Source: Pandoraea sputorum
GTDB taxonomy: Bacteria > Pseudomonadota > Gammaproteobacteria > Burkholderiales > Burkholderiaceae
Assembly (NCBI RefSeq): GCF_000814845.2
Contig: NZ_CP010431.2
Coordinates: forward strand, 2,356,001-2,420,000
Reading direction: 5' to 3'
Length of the DNA stretch: 64,000 bases
Positions 47,341 through 56,323 of the stretch are shown piece after piece. Under the pieces are notes generated by a model. It saw only the letters and a list, made by a program, of their open reading frames with translations. It was not told the DNA's origin and searched no databases. Each line of letters opens with the position of its first letter. Position 1 is the stretch's first letter. The position numbers were made by a program, and so were the translations under genes.

Positions 47341-47475
47341 TGTGTTGCGACCTCCATTTTTTCGCAGTGACCGGCGTTGAATAACTGTTCTAGAATGCGC
47401 TGAATGCCGCGTCAGACGGCTGCCAAGGGTTGAAAACAACAACAAACCGCCAGGCAAGCAAATAGGGGTCAGATA

Positions 47476-48822
47476 TTGAATGCACCACTCACGGGGATCC
47501 GCGTCATTGAGTTCTGTCGTGGCGCGGCAGGTGCCTATTGCGGCATGCTGCTTGCCGACATGGGCGCGGACGTCATCATGGTCGACGATCCCGTCGACGA
47601 TATTTCCACCGAATATCAAGGCACGATCGGCGAATCGGCGCAGGTCGGATTGCGTCGCAACAAGCGCTCTGTCGCGCTGGACCTGCTAACGCTCGAAGGT
47701 CGAAGCCTTGCTCACACGCTGGTGCGCGGGGCGGACGTCGTCATCGAGTGTCTACCACCCGGCACGTTAGCGCGCGCCGGGCTTGGTTACGATGCGCTAT
47801 CCGTTGTGCAACCGCATCTCGTCTACGTTTCCATTTCCGCATTCGGGCAGGATGGGCCACGCTCTGTGCCGCAGCCTGGAGTACCCGCGCTTGAAGCGCT
47901 AAGGGGCATGCTGGGAGTGGTGCCAAGCGGCGCCGAGCCGCCGCGCGATCTGCCCATTGCCGATCTGGCCGCGGGACTGTACGCCGCGTTTTCCGTCTCT
48001 GCGGCGCTCGTCGCAGCGAAGCAGCACGGCGTGGGCGTGCACATCGATGTACCGATGCTCGGGGCGACGCTGGCCATTGCCGCATTGCGGGCGGGCGATG
48101 CCGGGGCCGAGGCTGCCCATCGCGCAGGGCTCGTGCCGGCGGCCGCCATGGCCGGTACCGAAGCAGGCGACACGGCGCAGGCCGACGCCGAAATGTCGGC
48201 CGTGGCGCGTCAGCGCAGGGCAATGGCTGACGCAGCGGGCCATGGCAAGGTGTCGCCGCTGGCCGTGCCACTGCCCGGTGAGGGCGAGCGTTTCGGCGGC
48301 CCGTCGGCCCCTTGGCCGACTTTCCGGGCGCGCGACGGGTACTTCGGTATGGATCTGGACGCCCAGACGCATTGGGAGGCAATTTGCGCCCTCGTGCACC
48401 GTGTGGATCTGCTCGACGATCCGCGCTTCGGCAGTGCGCGGGAGCGGGCGCGCCATCAGGCAGCGTTGCGCGACGTGCTCGAAGGGGTATTCGTGCTGGA
48501 CGACCGCGATGTCTGGCTTGCGCGGCTGGTGGCCGTGGGTGTCCCGTGCACGGAAATCAGCACCTATTCACGTGTGCTTTCCGATCCGCAGGTGGCCCAT
48601 ATGGGCTGGGTGCGCCCGATGGTGCTGCCCAGCGGCGAGACGACCCACACGATCGTCTCGCCCGTGCGTCTTAACGGTCAAAGCCCTGTCACGCGCCTCG
48701 ACCCGCCTGCGCCGGGCGCTCACACGGGAGACATCATCGCGGAACTCGACGCAGGGCTCGATGCCGGGCCCGCTGCCAGCGAGTTGCCGGTGGACGTCGG
48801 TGTCCGGACATCCTCGTCATAG
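47476..48822 (+). CDS. CaiB/BaiF class III CoA-transferase, TTG start
   Basis: 448-residue family III CoA-transferase. The N-terminus LTGIRVIEFCRGAAGAYCGMLLADMGADVIMVD matches the family, as does RRNKRSVALDL. The catalytic aspartate of the family is expected near residue 160, in DLPIADLAAGLYAAFS. A less conserved insert lies at about 215-260 (Ala/Glu-rich). AGGGG (about 47463) precedes the TTG at 47476 by seven bases, and no in-frame ATG or GTG suits the conserved start. The substrate is unknown; candidates include acyl-CoA racemase-type and oxalate/succinate CoA-transfer activities. A clean terminator follows. Confidence 0.85.
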   Translation: MNAPLTGIRVIEFCRGAAGAYCGMLLADMGADVIMVDDPVDDISTEYQGTIGESAQVGLRRNKRSVALDLLTLEGRSLAHTLVRGADVVIECLPPGTLARAGLGYDALSVVQPHLVYVSISAFGQDGPRSVPQPGVPALEALRGMLGVVPSGAEPPRDLPIADLAAGLYAAFSVSAALVAAKQHGVGVHIDVPMLGATLAIAALRAGDAGAEAAHRAGLVPAAAMAGTEAGDTAQADAEMSAVARQRRAMADAAGHGKVSPLAVPLPGEGERFGGPSAPWPTFRARDGYFGMDLDAQTHWEAICALVHRVDLLDDPRFGSARERARHQAALRDVLEGVFVLDDRDVWLARLVAVGVPCTEISTYSRVLSDPQVAHMGWVRPMVLPSGETTHTIVSPVRLNGQSPVTRLDPPAPGAHTGDIIAELDAGLDAGPAASELPVDVGVRTSSS

Positions 48823-48856
48823 GCATTTCTGGTTGTTTCCCGCATTTTCAGACATG

Positions 48857-48886
48857 GCGGCGCTCAGGTAGCGCCGCTTTTCTTTT
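48857..48886 (+). terminator. Rho-independent terminator after the CoA-transferase gene
   Basis: GCGGCGCT, loop CAGGT, AGCGCCGC is a perfect eight-pair stem followed by TTTTCTTTT. It starts 34 bases after the stop codon. Confidence 0.92.
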
Positions 48887-48982
48887 CTGCCGTCCGATGC
48901 TTCTATATAATTCATCGTCATAAGCTTATGACAAATAGTGATTTGGCTTTGGTGCCAGGTCACCCTCTGCTGGATACCGCCC

Positions 48983-49825
48983 ATGTTCTCCGACCTTTCG
49001 AGTGCTTCGCCCACGGCCGCCCTGCTCGGTGCAGCGGTCGGACTGGTGTTGGGTTTGACGGGCGCGGGCGGGGGTATCTTTGCGGTGCCGGCGCTGGTGT
49101 TCGGACTCGGTTGGGGCGTGCCGCAGGCAGGGCCCGTCGCCTTGCTTGCCGTTGGCGCGAGTGCCGCCGTGGGCAGTGCGCAAGGCTTGCGGGCCGGTAT
49201 CGTGCGCTATCGTGCGGCGATGCTGATGGCGGGCATCGGGGTTTGTCTCGCGCCACTAGGCTCGTGGATGGCGCATCGGCTGCCGGAGCGGTGGCTCGTC
49301 GGGCTGTTCGCCATGGCGATGCTGATCGTGGCCGCACGGATGTATCGGGCGTCTCGAAGTGGGGCGCGCAGTGCGGGCGCGAGTGACATCGCTGGTACGT
49401 ATGCACCGTTGCCGCCATGCCGGATGGACCCCGTCACGGGGCGCTTGCACTGGACGCGGCAAGTGGCGAGCACGCTGGGTGCGATCGGTGCCATCTCGGG
49501 CTTTGCGTCGGGGCTGCTAGGCGTTGGGGGCGGTTTCGTCATCGTGCCTGCATTGCGGCGCTTCACCGACATTTCGGTGCACGGCGTCGTCGCGACGTCA
49601 CTCTTCGTCATTGCGCTGATTTCTGCGGGCACCGTCGCCAATGCATGGTGGCATGGCATGCATCCGGGCACGCAGGGATGGACGTTTGTCGTGGGCGCGG
49701 TAGCGGGAATGTTGCTGGGGCGTGCGCTCGCGCCACGTCTGGCCGCATCGCGACTTCAACAGATATTCTCTACGCTCATGGCCGTGGTGGCACTCGGCAT
49801 GTTCTTCAAAGCATTTGGCGCTTGA
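48983..49825 (+). CDS. TauE/SafE-family sulfite/anion exporter
   Basis: 280-residue membrane protein with about eight helices and the duplicated TauE motif: GLVLGLTGAGGGIFAVPALVF near the start and SGFASGLLGVGGGFVIVPAL in the second half. A soluble loop (about 115-150) separates the halves. The ATG at 48983 begins the first helix. Family members move sulfite, sulfoacetate or other anions; the substrate is not evident and no sulfonate-degradation gene is near. Confidence 0.87.
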   Translation: MFSDLSSASPTAALLGAAVGLVLGLTGAGGGIFAVPALVFGLGWGVPQAGPVALLAVGASAAVGSAQGLRAGIVRYRAAMLMAGIGVCLAPLGSWMAHRLPERWLVGLFAMAMLIVAARMYRASRSGARSAGASDIAGTYAPLPPCRMDPVTGRLHWTRQVASTLGAIGAISGFASGLLGVGGGFVIVPALRRFTDISVHGVVATSLFVIALISAGTVANAWWHGMHPGTQGWTFVVGAVAGMLLGRALAPRLAASRLQQIFSTLMAVVALGMFFKAFGA

Positions 49826-49887
49826 ATCTATTTATTCAAAGTCGCTGAGTCTGCGTAATTCTGGATTTCCTTCGGCTTATCTTCCGC

Positions 49888-49927
49888 TTTAATCAAATTT
49901 AATAGAATTTAATCGTATTTAATCGCC
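49888..49927 (+). repeat. Four phased 10-bp AT-rich repeats
   Basis: Four consecutive units beginning TTTAAT (TTTAATCAAA, TTTAATAGAA, TTTAATCGTA, TTTAATCGCC) with an exact 10-base period. A-tract-like units in phase with the helix bend DNA. The last unit runs into a CGCCGCCG-GTAT-CGGCGGCG hairpin at 49924-49943. Confidence 0.8.
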
Positions 49928-50223
49928 GCCGGTATCGGCGGCGTTGACGCGCGTTACGTCTCACAATCAAAAGACACGAAGTATTTCGAAAGTCGCAACG
50001 TCTTTCGAGTGACTTTTTGCCGTTTCGGCAATGACCTACTACGTCGTGTGCGGCCTGTGGCTGACAAGATTGGCATCTTTCAAATGAATCTTTTCCTCAT
50101 TTGCGTGTCCATTGGAACGCTGCCTGAGCGTCCGCGCTACGTCATCTGAGTTATTTCCGCACTGAATTCGATGCTGACGCGCGGGCCGTGTAGGGCGCGA
50201 ACGGTATTCCTCCTAATTTGGAC

Positions 50224-50237
50224 TAGGATGTTTCCTA
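50224..50237 (+). promoter_or_regulatory. RcsAB/BvgA-like operator palindrome
   Basis: TAGGATGTTTCCTA matches the published RcsAB box TAAGAATATTCCTA at 10 of 14 positions. Its right half TTTCCTA equals a BvgA heptad. It is flanked by the inverted repeat ATTTGGA (50216-50222) / TCCAAAT (50246-50252). It lies about 115 bases upstream of the lipoprotein gene, whose downstream neighbours encode an RcsB-like regulator and an RcsC-like kinase. Confidence 0.5.
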
Positions 50238-50349
50238 TAAAGAGATCCAAATCGGCTGGGATTTGTAGATTTATCCTATATTTCCGCTGGTCGTAAAAAC
50301 GACGCGTAACGTTCCTTTGTCACGCGGCGAGACGATTGGTAATGGACCG

Positions 50350-50931
50350 ATGACACAAACACACGTTGACGCTTTCCTGCTCAGCCAATGCCCTCGCTCA
50401 AGTGCCACACAAGCGATGGGACGGCGCGCTGTGACGACACTAATAGGCTTTGGCAGCGCGCTGGCGATCGCGCTGCTTGCGGGGTGTAGCGAATACAAAG
50501 CGTCGACGGCGGATGTGACGGGCCCCACGCTGGAATCGGGGGGCGACGGGGCTTCGCTGGCGCGTGTTGAGCCTCCGGTTGCGTCATCGCGAGAGGTCGA
50601 AACGCGGATGCGCCCGGTGGCAGCAGCGGTGAAGCTGAGCGATACGCCGAGGGTGGGCACGCTCGTGAGCGGCTCGTACCGATGGATGGCGGATTGGCCT
50701 GAGACCGATAGCGTGCATCTGTGGGAAGCAGCCGCCGGGCCAACGCGCATTCGCGTCGTCGGACGCACGCGCGAAATGATGCCCTCGGCAGGTTTGCGCG
50801 GCGTTCGCATTCGTTACTGTGTCAAGCCGGTCATCGGCGCGGGCACAACCCGGTTGACAGGGCACAAGACGTGCTCGGCGTGGACCACCGTCGATGGACC
50901 GGGTGCGGTCGTCGCCGGGAGTGTCGGATAA
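50350..50931 (+). CDS. Small lipoprotein of unknown function
   Basis: 193 residues from the ATG at 50350; a second ATG at 50416 would give a classic 24-residue lipoprotein signal (MGRRAVTTLIGFGSALAIALLAGC) and may be the true start. The lipobox LAGC predicts a lipid anchor. The mature part has about 45 polar, probably flexible residues, then a compact domain with SGSYRWMADWPETDSVHLWEAAAG and two cysteines (RYCVKPV, HKTCSAW) that could form a disulfide. I do not recognise the family. It lies about 200 bases upstream of an RcsB-like regulator, so a sensor-accessory role is possible but unproven. Confidence 0.7.
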   Translation: MTQTHVDAFLLSQCPRSSATQAMGRRAVTTLIGFGSALAIALLAGCSEYKASTADVTGPTLESGGDGASLARVEPPVASSREVETRMRPVAAAVKLSDTPRVGTLVSGSYRWMADWPETDSVHLWEAAAGPTRIRVVGRTREMMPSAGLRGVRIRYCVKPVIGAGTTRLTGHKTCSAWTTVDGPGAVVAGSVG

Positions 50932-51138
50932 CTCGAGCAGCGGGCGAGGGGCCGCGAGCGGCCCACGCATCGGACTGCGGGGTCCCGCAATCGTCGCCCA
51001 GCAGCAATGCGGTCACGCCTTTGTGACCAACGCGTGCGTCGGCAAGACGCACATTCCTCTTTTGGGAAGCCATGACGCGAAGACACGGCGAGGGATCGCG
51101 CGCGCCCACGGCTGACTTCTTTTAATAGGATCCAGCAA

Positions 51139-51813
51139 ATGATGGTAAAGATTCTGATTGCGGACGATCACCCGATCGTCGCCTCCACGCTTCGTGAAAT
51201 GCTTTCTCCGGACCCGGGCTTTCACGTGCTGCCTCCCGTCTCGAATTCGACCGAGTTGTTCAAAGCGCTCGAAACGAATTCCGTCGATGTCCTCATTACC
51301 GATTACTGCATGCCCGGTGGCGCATTCGGTGATGGCCTCGTCATGATCAACCGCGTTCGTCGTAAGTATCCCGACGTTAAGATCATCGTGTTCACGTCGA
51401 TCGAACAGCCGGCCATCATTCACGCACTCGACAGCTGTGGCGTGTTGGGTGTGATGACCAAGTCCGACGATCTGCGTGAAATCACCGTGTGCGTGGAGCG
51501 TTGCCGTCGTGGAATGAGCTATCGCGGAGGGCGTGCCGAGCAGATTCTCGAGGAGCAGATGCGCCGCAAGCCGACGGCACGACGCCCGCTCTCGCCCAAG
51601 GAAATGGAAGTGCTGCGCATGTATCTGGATGGTCAGAACGTGTCGCAAATTGCGGGCGCGCTCAAGCGTTCGGCCAAGACGATCAATAACCAGAAGCGCA
51701 TGGCCATGTGCAAGTTGGGGTGCCGTACCGACATGGAGTTGTTCAAGCTGCATGTGTCGAGTCCGGTTCAGTTTGCGCGTGACGGCGAAGCCGAAGCGCC
51801 GAGTGCCGCCTGA
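51139..51813 (+). CDS. RcsB/NarL-type response regulator
   Basis: 224 residues. The receiver domain (about 3-125) has the acidic pair in IADDHPI and the phospho-acceptor Asp55 in VLITDYCMPGG. A LuxR-type helix-turn-helix (about 148-205) reads LSPKEMEVLRMYLDGQNVSQIAGALKRSAKTINNQK. The SAKTINNQK recognition helix resembles RcsB (SIKTISSQK) more than NarL. It is followed 29 bases later by a large hybrid kinase, so the two form a phosphorelay. Autoregulation through the upstream palindrome is plausible. Confidence 0.92.
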   Translation: MMVKILIADDHPIVASTLREMLSPDPGFHVLPPVSNSTELFKALETNSVDVLITDYCMPGGAFGDGLVMINRVRRKYPDVKIIVFTSIEQPAIIHALDSCGVLGVMTKSDDLREITVCVERCRRGMSYRGGRAEQILEEQMRRKPTARRPLSPKEMEVLRMYLDGQNVSQIAGALKRSAKTINNQKRMAMCKLGCRTDMELFKLHVSSPVQFARDGEAEAPSAA

Positions 51814-51842
51814 GTTCGCCCCGATCACGGACGTTGGAGTCT

Positions 51843-54800
51843 ATGCCTGCCAGAACGATGACCCGCGACATCGCCATCGCGGGCCGCCTGCTTCGCATTG
51901 GTGGCCTGCTGGCCCTGCTGTTCGGTTTGTCGGTGTGGGTCGCGGCGGTCTCCTATGCACTCTTCGGCACACTCTGGCAGAGCGGACAAAAGACGGAGTC
52001 GTTCTTTGCGGCCGTCGGGCGAGAAATCCGGGATCTCGAAATCTTCAACGAACAGGCCCGCGCGATGGCGCAGGCGACCCAGGCAAGCTCCGTGCGTCCC
52101 GGCGGTACCACCCAGGCGCTGACCGACCGCATTCTCAAGCCGCTTGTTTCCATGCCGGTGGGCACTGCGCGACGCATCAGCGGGGTGGGCTGGGACAGCG
52201 AATTCGAAATCGTCAAACTGGCGGAAATCACGCAAGAGCGTGCGGCGTTGCTCGCGCGTCTGACTTTGCGCCTAATGGTGCTTGACGCCAACTTCTGGAG
52301 TCCGCTCGACGCGCAGGATGAGACTTTCATCATTTCCGCAGACGGCGCGTTTGCAACCTATCGCCCCGCCGTCGGCCGGGAGGCGTTCAGTCCGGCCGAT
52401 CTGGCGCGCGACACGCAGGCGATTCTCGCGGAAATCAACAAGGTCGAGCGCTATCACGCGCGTATCCGGGGCAACAGTGAAGGTCCATTCTGGACTTACA
52501 ACTACACGCATCCCGTCACGCATCTGAAAACCGTTTCGAGTTTCGTGCCGATCCGCGATCTCAACGGCCATCTGGTGCTTTATGTCGGCACCAGTATGTC
52601 ACCGGACATGATCGTGCCGCCGCGCATGCGCAACCTTGAACGTTCCGGCGAAGCGCTCCAGTTGATTTCGGAGGATGGCCTCGTCATTGCGAGCGCCGGG
52701 CTTCCGATGTCGTCATTGGGCTATTTGCGTACGCTGGTAACGCTGCCGCTCTTTGGTGGGGCGCAGATGACCTTGCGCTCCGACGGTCAGCGTCTGGTGT
52801 TCGAGCGCCGACTGGCCTCTACGCCGTGGTTCGTGCGTTACGCCGTGCGCCCCGCGCAGTTGCTGCAAGAGAACGCCACGTTGCTGCTCGGCGCGACGTT
52901 GCTATTGCTTCTGTACGCCGGCGGCGTTTATGCGGGCATGCGTTACATGCGTCAACGGATCATCGAGCCTGCGCGTCAGCGCACGACGGCGCTGCTCGAG
53001 CGCGATGCGTTCACACAGACGCTTATCGAGACGGCACCCGTCGGTATGGCGATCATCGATCCATTCGAGCCGGCCGTGGTGATGAGTAATCCGGCGTATG
53101 CCGGTACGGTCGATTTGCTCAGGCATCTTGGCGATGGCGAGCTGACGCGGATGTACCGTCAACTGCACAGCGGCGTGGTGGCGCGTCCCGTCCGGCGTCT
53201 CCTCAGTGCGCTCGACGACGCCGGTGAGCGCCACTACGCGGTGAGCTTCGTCGATACGGTGTTTCGTGAGCAACCGGTGTTGATCGGCACCCTGTCGGAC
53301 GTCACCGAACAGCGCCGCTTCGAACTGGAGCAACGCAAGGCACGTCTTGCAGCGGAGAGCGCCAATCGCGCAAAGGACGTGTTCCTCACGACCGTCAGCC
53401 ATGAGATGCGCACGCCACTGTATGGCACGCTGGCGTCGCTCGAATTGCTCAGCGCCCAGAACCTTGGCGACGACCATCGTTATTACGTGGACGTGATGGA
53501 GAGTTCGACACGTAATTTGCTCGATCTCATCAACGATCTTCTCGATTATTCGCGCATTCAGGTCGGTCGCTTCGAACTGAATTCCCGTGATTGCTCACTG
53601 CTAAAGGAGCTTGAGGCGGTGGGGTTGTCGTTCACGGGCCGCGCGCGTTTGCAGGGCCTCACGTTGGACTGGATGATCGATCCGCTCCTGGTTCGTGCGG
53701 TGCACACCGATGCCCTGCGTCTCGGACAGGTCGTGACCAACCTTGTCGGCAACGCCATCAAGTTCACCGAAAAGGGATACGTGGCATTCAGTGCAATGGT
53801 GACGCGCTCGGACATGCAGGGCTGCGACGTGGCCTTTACGGTTAGCGATAGCGGCGTAGGCATTGCGGCCGCAGATCTGGCCGATCTGTTCCGGCCATTC
53901 GGCAAGAGCACGACCGAGCCGGGAATGCAGCATGGCACCGGACTGGGGCTGGCAATTTCGCATCAGTTCGTGGGCATGCTCGGTGGTGTTCTGGCCGTCG
54001 ACAGCGAGCAGGGGCAGGGCACGACCATGCGCTTCACGCTGCATCTGCCGTGGGCGCCCGATAGCGAGGCACCGGTTGTCGTGGATTCGCAGGAGACGTT
54101 CGCTTATGTGAGCGCATTGTCGCGTCGACATTGGTACCTCGATGCGTTGATCCGCCGTGCGGGTTTCGTCCCGGTTCGATATGACGACGCCGTGTCGTGG
54201 TCGACGGGCGCCGGTCGCGAACGGGATTCCGGTCTCCTGATGTTCGCAGACGAATGGCCGGTGCGCGGCATGGCGGGCGCGGAAGTCTACTTACTCCGTG
54301 CTACGCCGGTGGACCGTCCGGCCGGAAGCACACCGACGTGGCCGCGCGACATCGCCCTGCTGCAACAGGCCGAACTTTGGGAGGCACTGGGCGCCACGCC
54401 GCGCCCTGGCCTGTCGACCAACGGCGACCTGCCGGTGCCGGGCACGGCCAATGCGCAAACGCGCGTGAGGCCGTTGGCCGGTTGGTACGTGCTTGTCGCA
54501 GACGATCATCCGATCAGCGGCATGTTGCTGTCACGTCAGTTGGAAGGGCTCGGCGCGATGGTGGATTGCTATCACGACCCTCGCGAAGCGCTCGACGCGT
54601 TCGATGCCGAGTCGCACATGCTTGTGATCACCGACGCCAACATGCCCCACATTTCCGGGCATGCGCTGGCGACGGCGATCAAGGCACGTGCACCCCATGT
54701 GCCGGTGGTGGTGGCGACGGCCGACGTCACGCTGCGCAATGATCGCGAGGCGAAATCGCCTTACGATGCGGTCGTCTATAAACCCGTCGACGCCCGTTCG

Positions 54801-55232
54801 TTGCTGCGTGTCATCGAACTGGTTCGCTCGCGCTACCCCTCGCTTTGCGTGGAGATCGCGCCGTTGCCGGCGTCGTCGCGACTGATCGAGAATGCGCCTA
54901 AACCTGTGCCTGAGGCGGCGTCACCCAAGGATTGGCGTTTGCCCTTGTCGGATATGCTCGACACCTTTGTCAAGATTGCGGATCAGGACATCGCGAATTG
55001 CAGGGCTGCGCTCGCCGAGTCCTCGCGCGAGACACTCCGCCACTCGGCGCACCGGCTGCGCGGCGGCTTCATGGCGTTTGGATTGAGTTCGCTGGCGTCC
55101 TTGGCTGCACAGGTCGAGCATCTCGCGCCTCAGGCGTCGGTCGGACAGATGGAGGCGGCTTTCGACGCTCTCGATACCGCATGGAACGATTGGCTGCGCT
55201 CGCAAGGGCATGCCATCGCCAGCGACGCATGA
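51843..55232 (+). CDS. RcsC-like hybrid histidine kinase (HisKA-HATPase-REC-HPt)
   Basis: 1129 residues. Membrane segment one (about 15-40) and two (about 345-367) bound a periplasmic sensor of about 300 residues. A PAS-like linker leads to HisKA (VSHEMRTPLYG, His about 520), HATPase_c (NLVGNAIKFTEKGY, DSGVGIAAAD, GTGLGLAIS), an intermediate alpha/beta stretch (about 755-870) like the RcsC ABL region, a receiver (about 880-995, acceptor Asp in VITDANMPH near 928) and an HPt domain (SAHRLRGGFMAFG, His near 1068). The built-in HPt means no separate RcsD is needed. A TTG at 51834 is an alternative start. The output is the adjacent RcsB-like regulator; the signal is unknown. Confidence 0.92.
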   Translation: MPARTMTRDIAIAGRLLRIGGLLALLFGLSVWVAAVSYALFGTLWQSGQKTESFFAAVGREIRDLEIFNEQARAMAQATQASSVRPGGTTQALTDRILKPLVSMPVGTARRISGVGWDSEFEIVKLAEITQERAALLARLTLRLMVLDANFWSPLDAQDETFIISADGAFATYRPAVGREAFSPADLARDTQAILAEINKVERYHARIRGNSEGPFWTYNYTHPVTHLKTVSSFVPIRDLNGHLVLYVGTSMSPDMIVPPRMRNLERSGEALQLISEDGLVIASAGLPMSSLGYLRTLVTLPLFGGAQMTLRSDGQRLVFERRLASTPWFVRYAVRPAQLLQENATLLLGATLLLLLYAGGVYAGMRYMRQRIIEPARQRTTALLERDAFTQTLIETAPVGMAIIDPFEPAVVMSNPAYAGTVDLLRHLGDGELTRMYRQLHSGVVARPVRRLLSALDDAGERHYAVSFVDTVFREQPVLIGTLSDVTEQRRFELEQRKARLAAESANRAKDVFLTTVSHEMRTPLYGTLASLELLSAQNLGDDHRYYVDVMESSTRNLLDLINDLLDYSRIQVGRFELNSRDCSLLKELEAVGLSFTGRARLQGLTLDWMIDPLLVRAVHTDALRLGQVVTNLVGNAIKFTEKGYVAFSAMVTRSDMQGCDVAFTVSDSGVGIAAADLADLFRPFGKSTTEPGMQHGTGLGLAISHQFVGMLGGVLAVDSEQGQGTTMRFTLHLPWAPDSEAPVVVDSQETFAYVSALSRRHWYLDALIRRAGFVPVRYDDAVSWSTGAGRERDSGLLMFADEWPVRGMAGAEVYLLRATPVDRPAGSTPTWPRDIALLQQAELWEALGATPRPGLSTNGDLPVPGTANAQTRVRPLAGWYVLVADDHPISGMLLSRQLEGLGAMVDCYHDPREALDAFDAESHMLVITDANMPHISGHALATAIKARAPHVPVVVATADVTLRNDREAKSPYDAVVYKPVDARSLLRVIELVRSRYPSLCVEIAPLPASSRLIENAPKPVPEAASPKDWRLPLSDMLDTFVKIADQDIANCRAALAESSRETLRHSAHRLRGGFMAFGLSSLASLAAQVEHLAPQASVGQMEAAFDALDTAWNDWLRSQGHAIASDA

Positions 55233-55288
55233 GCGCGAGATGGGAGGGGATGGCGGCGGACTGTGCCGGGAAAACGTGGCTCGTCGTG

Positions 55289-56194
55289 CTATTCCACAAA
55301 ATGCTCCGAGATCAGCTGACGTAGCCACTGATTGCCTGCGTCCTGATGGTAGCGCCGGTGCCAGAACACGTTGGTTTGCAGCGCTGGCAGACGCAGGGGC
55401 GGTTTGACGAAGTGCAGCCCGAACGGTGCGGCGGCGCGTTCGGCAAACTTCTGCGGTACCGTCACGACCAGATCGTTCGTGCTGACAATGTAGGGCACTG
55501 CGATGAAGTGGGGCACCCAGAAATTGGCGTCACAACCGAAGCCGGCCTGTGCGAGAAGCTGATTGACGCGCGCGTAGGGGTTGTCGCCGGTAGCGACGAA
55601 CAGATGGCGAGCCGCCTTGAATTCTGGCAGCCCGGCGTCCGGCGAATCAAGCGCGTGACCGATGCGGAACATGCTCACATATTGCTGCCGGAACAATCGT
55701 CGCTGGAAAAACGGCCCGGTCAGATCGTCGAATGCGCCCACCGCAAGATCGATGCGCCCTGCGGCCATCGCCTCCTTCAGATCGGGCAACGACGCCCGAA
55801 CCGTGCTGATACGCACCCCCGGCGCCAGTTGCGTGCATAGATCGATCAGCGCGGGCATAAAGTAGACCTCACCCACGTCCGTCATCGCCAACGTAAATTC
55901 CCGCTGACTACTCACCGGATCAAACGCCTCGCGATGGTTGATGGCGCGCGAAATGCCTTCCAATGCAGCCGATACCGGTTCAGCCAGCGCCTCGGCGAAC
56001 GGCGTGGGTTGCATGCCGGTGCCCGTGCGCGTGAACAACTCATCTTCGAACGTCTGCCGCAACCGTGCGAGTCCATTGCTGACGGCGGGCTGCGATAGCC
56101 CCAGCTCCCGTGCTGCCTGAGAAATGCTCCGATGCGTGAGCACCGCATGGAACACCACCAACAGGTTCAAATCGACGTCGCGTAAGGAAATCAT
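55289..56194 (-). CDS. LysR-family transcriptional regulator
   Basis: 301 residues. The helix-turn-helix (about 15-75) reads DLNLLVVFHAVLTHRSISQAARELGLSQPAVSNGLARLRQ, and a substrate-binding effector domain fills the rest. It is divergent from hmgA across 129 bases containing an ATTC-N7-GAAT box, so it probably controls homogentisate catabolism in response to a pathway intermediate. The ATG at 56194 begins MISLRDVDLN. It converges on the phosphorelay kinase gene with a 56-base gap. Confidence 0.92.
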   Translation of the reverse strand: MISLRDVDLNLLVVFHAVLTHRSISQAARELGLSQPAVSNGLARLRQTFEDELFTRTGTGMQPTPFAEALAEPVSAALEGISRAINHREAFDPVSSQREFTLAMTDVGEVYFMPALIDLCTQLAPGVRISTVRASLPDLKEAMAAGRIDLAVGAFDDLTGPFFQRRLFRQQYVSMFRIGHALDSPDAGLPEFKAARHLFVATGDNPYARVNQLLAQAGFGCDANFWVPHFIAVPYIVSTNDLVVTVPQKFAERAAAPFGLHFVKPPLRLPALQTNVFWHRRYHQDAGNQWLRQLISEHFVE

Positions 56195-56225
56195 CAACAA
56201 AGCGTCCGCGGCTCACTGCAGTGAT

Positions 56226-56240
56226 ATTCGCGTTGTGAAT
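56226..56240. promoter_or_regulatory. LysR-type T-N11-A box in the hmgA promoter
   Basis: ATTC-GCGTTGT-GAAT is a perfect LysR-type palindrome (T-N11-A), extended to ATATTC/GAATAT. It sits 32 bases before the LysR start and about 84 bases before the hmgA start, the usual position for dual control. Confidence 0.7.
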
Positions 56241-56323
56241 ATAGTGGATTTGTCTATTTATATCGCAAAATGTGGTCGCTTGGCGGACAATTGTGCCATT
56301 CGAAAACAGGAGACGAGGCACTC

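Larger units (their letters stand above)
49826..50349. other. AT-rich intergenic leader upstream of the lipoprotein/phosphorelay locus
   Basis: About 520 bases without a gene and clearly more AT-rich than the surroundings. It contains four tandem 10-bp repeats (49888-49927), a GC hairpin (49924-49943), a near-perfect 14-bp palindrome resembling the RcsAB box (50224-50237) and three TCCTA half-sites at near-helical spacing. The composition resembles regions silenced by H-NS-type proteins or horizontally acquired DNA. Confidence 0.7.
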
